Of a stretch of 64,000 nt of DNA, positions 59,430 to 64,000 are shown one piece after another. The notes below the pieces were generated by a model that saw nothing but the letters and a program-made list of their open reading frames with translations, was not told the DNA's origin and searched no databases. The position numbers and the translations under genes were made by a program. This DNA is from Udeniomyces pyricola (lineage: Eukaryota > Basidiomycota > Tremellomycetes > Cystofilobasidiales > Mrakiaceae). How positions within the stretch are numbered: the first letter of the stretch is position 1; every line of letters starts with the position of its first letter. The DNA lies in assembly GCA_039545295.1 (NCBI GenBank), contig BCIK01000005.1, positions 127,268 to 191,267 of the forward strand, read 5' to 3'.

Positions 59430-59803
59430 GTTGATGTAGGATGGAGGAGGGTCTGTGTGTACGCTGACGCTGATCAGAGGAGAGCAAGAGCAAGAAGAAG
59501 GACGAAACTGAAACGTCCACGTCCAACGTCTATATTCTCTTTTCATGCGTGATTGATGCATGATCGACTGGCTGGCTGACTGACTGTGTTTGCCATGTGT
59601 TGCGATCGAGTGACGTCGGATTGTTGTCATTAATTAATTGCTCGATCGGATATTATATCGTCTCATCGAATAATCCGTATGTTATATATATATACGTTAA
59701 TCATCATAATCTTCCATCCTGCGCCATCAACGTTCAACCATCAACACCCTCTCTGCCCTCCCACCCTTCCTTCCTTCCTTCCTTCCTTTCAACACCCAGC
59801 GGA
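59430..59803. promoter_or_regulatory. bidirectional promoter region, LAG1 / SKI3
   Basis: About 370 bp between two divergent ATGs. AT-rich centre (TATATATATATACG around 59683-59696; TAATTAATTAATTG at 59628-59641), then a C/T-rich leader with CCTT repeats (59765-59790) before SKI3. Confidence 0.45.
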
Positions 59804-62800
59804 ATGAGCTCCGTCAAAGCAAAGCTCAAGTCCGCCAAGGAAGCCCTCGGCAAAAAAGACTATCTCACCGTAAAGGACCTCACGGACCAGATCCTCGAGT
59901 CCGAACCCGACAACTACACCGCGTAAGCCGCCCCGATCCAGTCCATCGTCATCGTCATCGTCCTCCCCTCTTCCTTCTTCTTCTTCTCCACCCATTTCCA
60001 CATGCTCATATTCTCAACCGCCTCATCTCTTCCAGACTACTCTTCAACGGTGTCGCCAACAACAACCGCAACGATCCTCAAGCATCCGAAGCCGTGCGTC
60101 TCCGTCCAGATCCTCTAGCTACTTTTCTTGGCCTCTAAAACCCCCCCCTCTGACGTATGCTTTGAATCGCACCCAACAGGCCTACCTCAAGGCCACCTCT
60201 GTTTCCCCCGATGTGCCCACAGCTTGGCAGGCAAGTTTCTACTTCGATCGATCAGATATCTCATCTGATGACAACATGTTAATCCTGCCTTTTTATCTCT
60301 TCCATCCAGGGACTTGCCGCGCTTTACGAGAAAAGGGAAGATTGGACCAAGCTCGGATCGGCCCAAGAGAGCCTCATTGCTGCTTTCGGCAAGGCGTACG
60401 TCTAGCAATCAGAATCTCGTGTTGCTATCCATGGCAACACACAACCCAACGGAAACATCGTCGCTCGAAAAACTATGCTGATTCAATCACATCAATGATC
60501 TCTCTCCTCTTACCGATCTAGTGAGGATCCCGTGAAGCTTGCCGAGACAATCCAGAAACTCATTACTCTTCGACGCAACGAAGGAACCCGAGCCGAGGTC
60601 AGACCATCGTTTCTCAGTCCCCGATGTGGCCACGAAAATTCCAGTCGGGAGACATCATGCTAATTTTGCTGTTCCTCTCCCTAGATCATCGCCGCTCTGT
60701 CGCATCTTCTCCCAACGGCCCAATATCGCCCCATCTTAGCTCTTCTTCCACCCCCAACGCCCGCCGAACCTACCTCCACCACGACCCAATACGTTCAGAC
60801 CATCATGGTTGACGATCTGCCCATTCTCGAGGAGATTGTCGTGCTGACTGAAAAGGAGGAGCGGATCGCGAGGGACAAAGAGGTCGAGAAGCGACGAATG
60901 AGGCTTGGGGGTCCGGTGGGAAAGCCTATGACCAAGGAACAGGTTGAAGAGAAAGTTTTTGCCGAGTTTGCCGTCGACTCCAAGGTCAGTCAAGATTCTG
61001 CGAGTCGCGTAGGACCGAGTGACAGTAGAGCCAAAGCTAATACCGGATCTTGAATGAACCAAAAACAGCTTCCGGAGCTCTACCAGAACCTACTCAATCA
61101 CCCAAACCTACCCCTGGCCGCACTCCGAGAGACCGAGCACAAGCTCTTCCAATACCATCTCTCCCTCCTATGGGCCCTTCCCAAAACGTCCGAAGCCAAG
61201 GCGCGCACGAGGGAGGAAGTCCAGAAGATTGCCAAAGGTGTCGTTCTCATTCAGACTCAAGACCGCGAGATCTGGGAGGTCGAGCTGGACTGGGCAGACC
61301 ACGAACGAATTGGTGCGTACTCTCGCGTATTCCTTTGGATTTGATTTATCTCGTATCATACCTTGATATATGTGTTCTTATGCTTACCCTCCCCCCCCCT
61401 TTCTTCCTTCAGAGCAATACCCCGTGTCAACGCTCAAAAGCTACATCAAGCTGTTCCCCGACGCTCCCATGGCGTCGTTCCTTCGAGGTTATCTCACCTA
61501 CTTTCATCTTCAAGACCAACCCGAAGAGGAGCTTGGATCCGACGGCAAGAAGAAGCGTCGAGAGAAGAAGGATGAGGAACTCCTTGCGGCCGAGGCGGCC
61601 AAGGAGCAAGAGTTGGCCTTTCAGCTGTTGCTGGTAAGTGATTCTACGGCCTAGTTCCGTAGCAAATGACTCAGATGCTAATACAGCATCTTCCTCCGTC
61701 TCGGCTTTTATACCCTTTTCTCACTCTCTCTGGCTGTTGTCATAACTCCAGTCCGGCTTCGAGGTCCTGTCATCCTCCCTCCTCAGTCATCGCATTTTCG
61801 CTCAGATCCACCTTATCGAAGAAGATTACCCCAACGCCATCGCCGTGTCCAACGAAGGTCTCGCGCTCGTCGCCAAGTACGAACGCCGAATCGGGGTCGC
61901 CTTCCCCAACTCTCGACTTGCGTTCCAGACGATCCTCGCGACTTCTTACGTTCACTTCTATTCGCCCAAGCATCATCCTCTCGCGGAGCCCCTGCTTGAT
62001 TCGGTCCTGCAAGCCAGACCTCACGACCTCATGGGTCTGATGGGCAAGGGATTCCTTCTCGAAGCCCGCAAGGATTGGCAACAAGCCGAGGGTGTTTTCG
62101 CCGAGGTCCAGACCGTCGTCGGTTCGGTTCAAGAAGGCGAGCAGCCTGGAACGACTCAAGTCCGAGACCGGGCGCTCGAGGAAAAGGCTTGGTCAGCGTT
62201 CATGGGTGGTAAGAGGGACGAAGGCAAAGATGCCCTCACGTCGGTCCTTGAAGAGCTTGATCGAAGGGAGCTTACGGATGGGAGCTCAGCCTTGACGGGC
62301 GCGAGGATTAGTTGGAAGATTGGCATGTGCCTCTGGGAGCTAGGTGGAGGTGAGTACTAGACCAGAATTCTCCTGATTCACGTTGCAGAGAGCTAGATGC
62401 CTCAAGGCCAGGCATTGACATTGGGGTTGTGCCCCTGATACCTTGTTTCCTTGCTTCATCGTTCCTCCCCCTTTTCCTGGCAGACGAGAAACGGCAAACT
62501 GCCCACGACTTCTTCCTCTCTTCCCTCAGACGATTCTCAGATTTTGCTCCCTCGTTCACCTCTCTTGGCATCTACTACGCCGACCATGTCGAGCCCCGGG
62601 ACGAGGTCCGCGCGTCGCGCTGTTTCCAACGGGCGTTTGAGCTCGATTCGCGCGAAGGCGAGGCTGCTCGACGGCTTGCCGATTCCTTCGCCGACGATCG
62701 CGAGTGGGAGCTCGTCGAGATCATCGCTAAGAGGACGATTGAAGGCGAAGGTGGATTGGAAGGTGGACTAGCCGTGAACGAAAGGGAAAAGGAAGCCAAG

Positions 62801-63950
62801 GGGAGATTCCTCGTGGAGAACAGTTGGGCTTGGAAGGCTCTTGGGGCTGTTGAACTCGTACGTCGTGCACGTTTCAAGTCTTCTTGTCACCGACCCATTG
62901 GCTGGCCTCCCTAGTCGTTGTGGTCAGGCTTAAATCCTAGACAAGCCTTTTTTTTCCGTTCTCACACTCTTTTTTTTTTTTTTTGTGTCTGCTCATATGT
63001 AGGCACGAAATGCGTTTGGGAAAGCTATCCATCACTTTCAAGTCGCCCTTCGGTCTGAACCCACCGACATCTCGTCTTGGCTGCGTCTTTCAGAAGCCTA
63101 CGCCAAATCGGGTAAGCATGCTGCCGCGCTTAAGACGCTCGCCCGCGCTCATCAATTGGAGCCGGATAATTGGCTCGTATCGTACATGATCGGCGATGTT
63201 CAGACTCAGCTTGGGGTGCACCAAGAGGCGATCCGATGCTTCCGCGAGATCCTCGAGACCCGACCCGAAGAGCTCGGCGTGCTCGTGGCCGTCAGTCGAA
63301 GTCTTCTCGCGCTCGCCAAGGAAGAAACCAGTGCAGGTTACCACGCTCGAGCTCAAGGTTCCCTCTTGGAGTCCCTTGCTGCTATTCAAACCCTCCTAGT
63401 CGGGAAAGGGTTCCGAGCTCTCGCTTGGAAGCAAGTCGCCGATGTCTGCCTGCACCTCTCTCAGCTCGCCTTTGCGTTTGATGCCCAAGCCGTCTCAACC
63501 GCATTGCTACCCATCATCAAGACGCTCGCTGCCGAAGATGCCTCGGGATTTCACGCTTCGATCCCTGAAGTGGTTTCCATCCGACAACTCGTCGCGGCAG
63601 TTGGTTCCGGCGATGGGTTCTCCTTCGACGCCCCGACGGTCCTTCGACTCTCTGCTTGCGCGTACGCCTTCCGATCTCACCTCTTGCTCGGCGACGACCT
63701 CGCCTCTGCCGCGGCTTCTCACGACATTGCGGTGGCGCTTCATCATCTCGGGTCGAGTCTCCCCGCGGGCGAGCAAGACAGCGGGCTCAAGCACAACTGC
63801 GTCCGAGAAGCGACCGTCGCTCTCAAGGCGGCACTTCGAGTTCAGCCCCATAACGAGCAACTCTGGGTCACGCTGGGGACGATTGCGTTCGAGTCCAGCG
63901 CGAGGTTGAGCCAGCATGCGTTTGTAATGGCGCTCGAGATCAACCCAAAA
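59804..63950 (+). CDS. SKI3: superkiller protein 3 (Ski3, TPR), 3'-truncated by window
   Basis: TPR scaffold of the cytoplasmic Ski complex (Ski2-Ski3-Ski8) that feeds mRNA to the exosome. Eleven exons, 59804-59922, 60036-60093, 60180-60230, 60310-60395, 60522-60597, 60685-60984, 61069-61312, 61413-61633, 61752-62349, 62484-62857 and 63003-63950, give 1,025 residues. The donor GTGAGT at 63951 opens an intron running to or past the window end, so the C-terminus is missing. TPR helices recur throughout: KLKSAKEALGKKDYLTVKDL at the N-terminus, AWQGLAALYEKREDW, AYAKSGKHAAALKTLARAHQ followed by EPDNW, and HQEAIRCFREILETRPEELG. Intron 3 (60231-60309) uses a GC donor (CAG|GCAAGT). Only that choice preserves WQ-GLAALYEK. 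It is the only non-GT donor needed in this window. RRP45, an exosome core subunit, lies elsewhere in the window. Confidence 0.92.
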
Positions 63951-64000
63951 GTGAGTGTGGATCTGATCGCTACGTCTTTCTGATGTGCCTTGACCAGGCT

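Noticed and set aside
63112..63117. GTAAGC donor-like site in SKI3 exon 11
   Set aside because: Read-through gives a standard TPR helix (AYAKSGKHAAALKTLARAHQ), so no intron is placed.

Overview
The window is nuclear DNA from an intron-rich basidiomycete fungus. The evidence is fungal-type orthologues throughout (ERV25, verprolin, LAG1, SKI3, GPI10, PCL-type cyclin), short GT-AG introns of about 40-530 nt (up to 17 exons per gene), long C/T-rich leaders and untranslated regions, and about one gene per 3.5 kb. A Tremellomycete-like yeast would fit, but that placement is inference. No tRNA, rRNA, transposon, CRISPR or viral sequence was recognised. All exon structures below were built by hand from splice sites and reading phase. 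Every complete model closes to a whole number of codons.

Layout. 1-9 kb: the 3' part of GPI10 (GPI-anchor mannosyltransferase), a D-2-hydroxyacid dehydrogenase, ribosomal protein eL13, and a seven-membrane-span receptor-like protein with a long Ser-rich tail, all on +. 9-16 kb: a Q/P-rich protein with an acidic C-terminus (-), p24-family ERV25 (+), ribosomal protein eL6 (-). 17-29 kb: a 1,496-residue Ser/Pro-rich orphan (+), exosome subunit RRP45 (-), a LETM1-like mitochondrial inner-membrane protein (+). 29-39 kb: long-chain acyl-CoA synthetase (-), a secreted GH10 xylanase (+), a Ser/Pro-rich orphan with an N-myristoylation-like start (-). 39.4-43 kb is a 3.6-kb gene-free stretch upstream of a PCL-type cyclin (+). 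It is followed by an LrgA/LrgB-like two-half membrane protein (+), verprolin/WIP (-), ceramide synthase LAG1 (-) and SKI3 (+, running off the end).

Functional threads. ERV25 (ER-Golgi cargo), GPI10 (GPI synthesis), LAG1 (ceramide) and the acyl-CoA synthetase (fatty-acyl-CoA supply) belong to connected secretory and lipid pathways. RRP45 and SKI3 belong to the exosome and its cytoplasmic Ski cofactor. No gene cluster with a single shared job is visible; this looks like ordinary core genome with alternating gene orientations.

The items most worth a second look are: the verprolin with six LGGLFAGGMP-type motifs carried on duplicated phase 1-1 exons; the receptor-like 7TM protein; the fungal LrgAB fusion; the orphan with five consecutive frame-neutral exons; and uninterrupted 36-52-nt homopolymers, two of them inside introns. 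Ns beside G/C homopolymers mark weak assembly spots.
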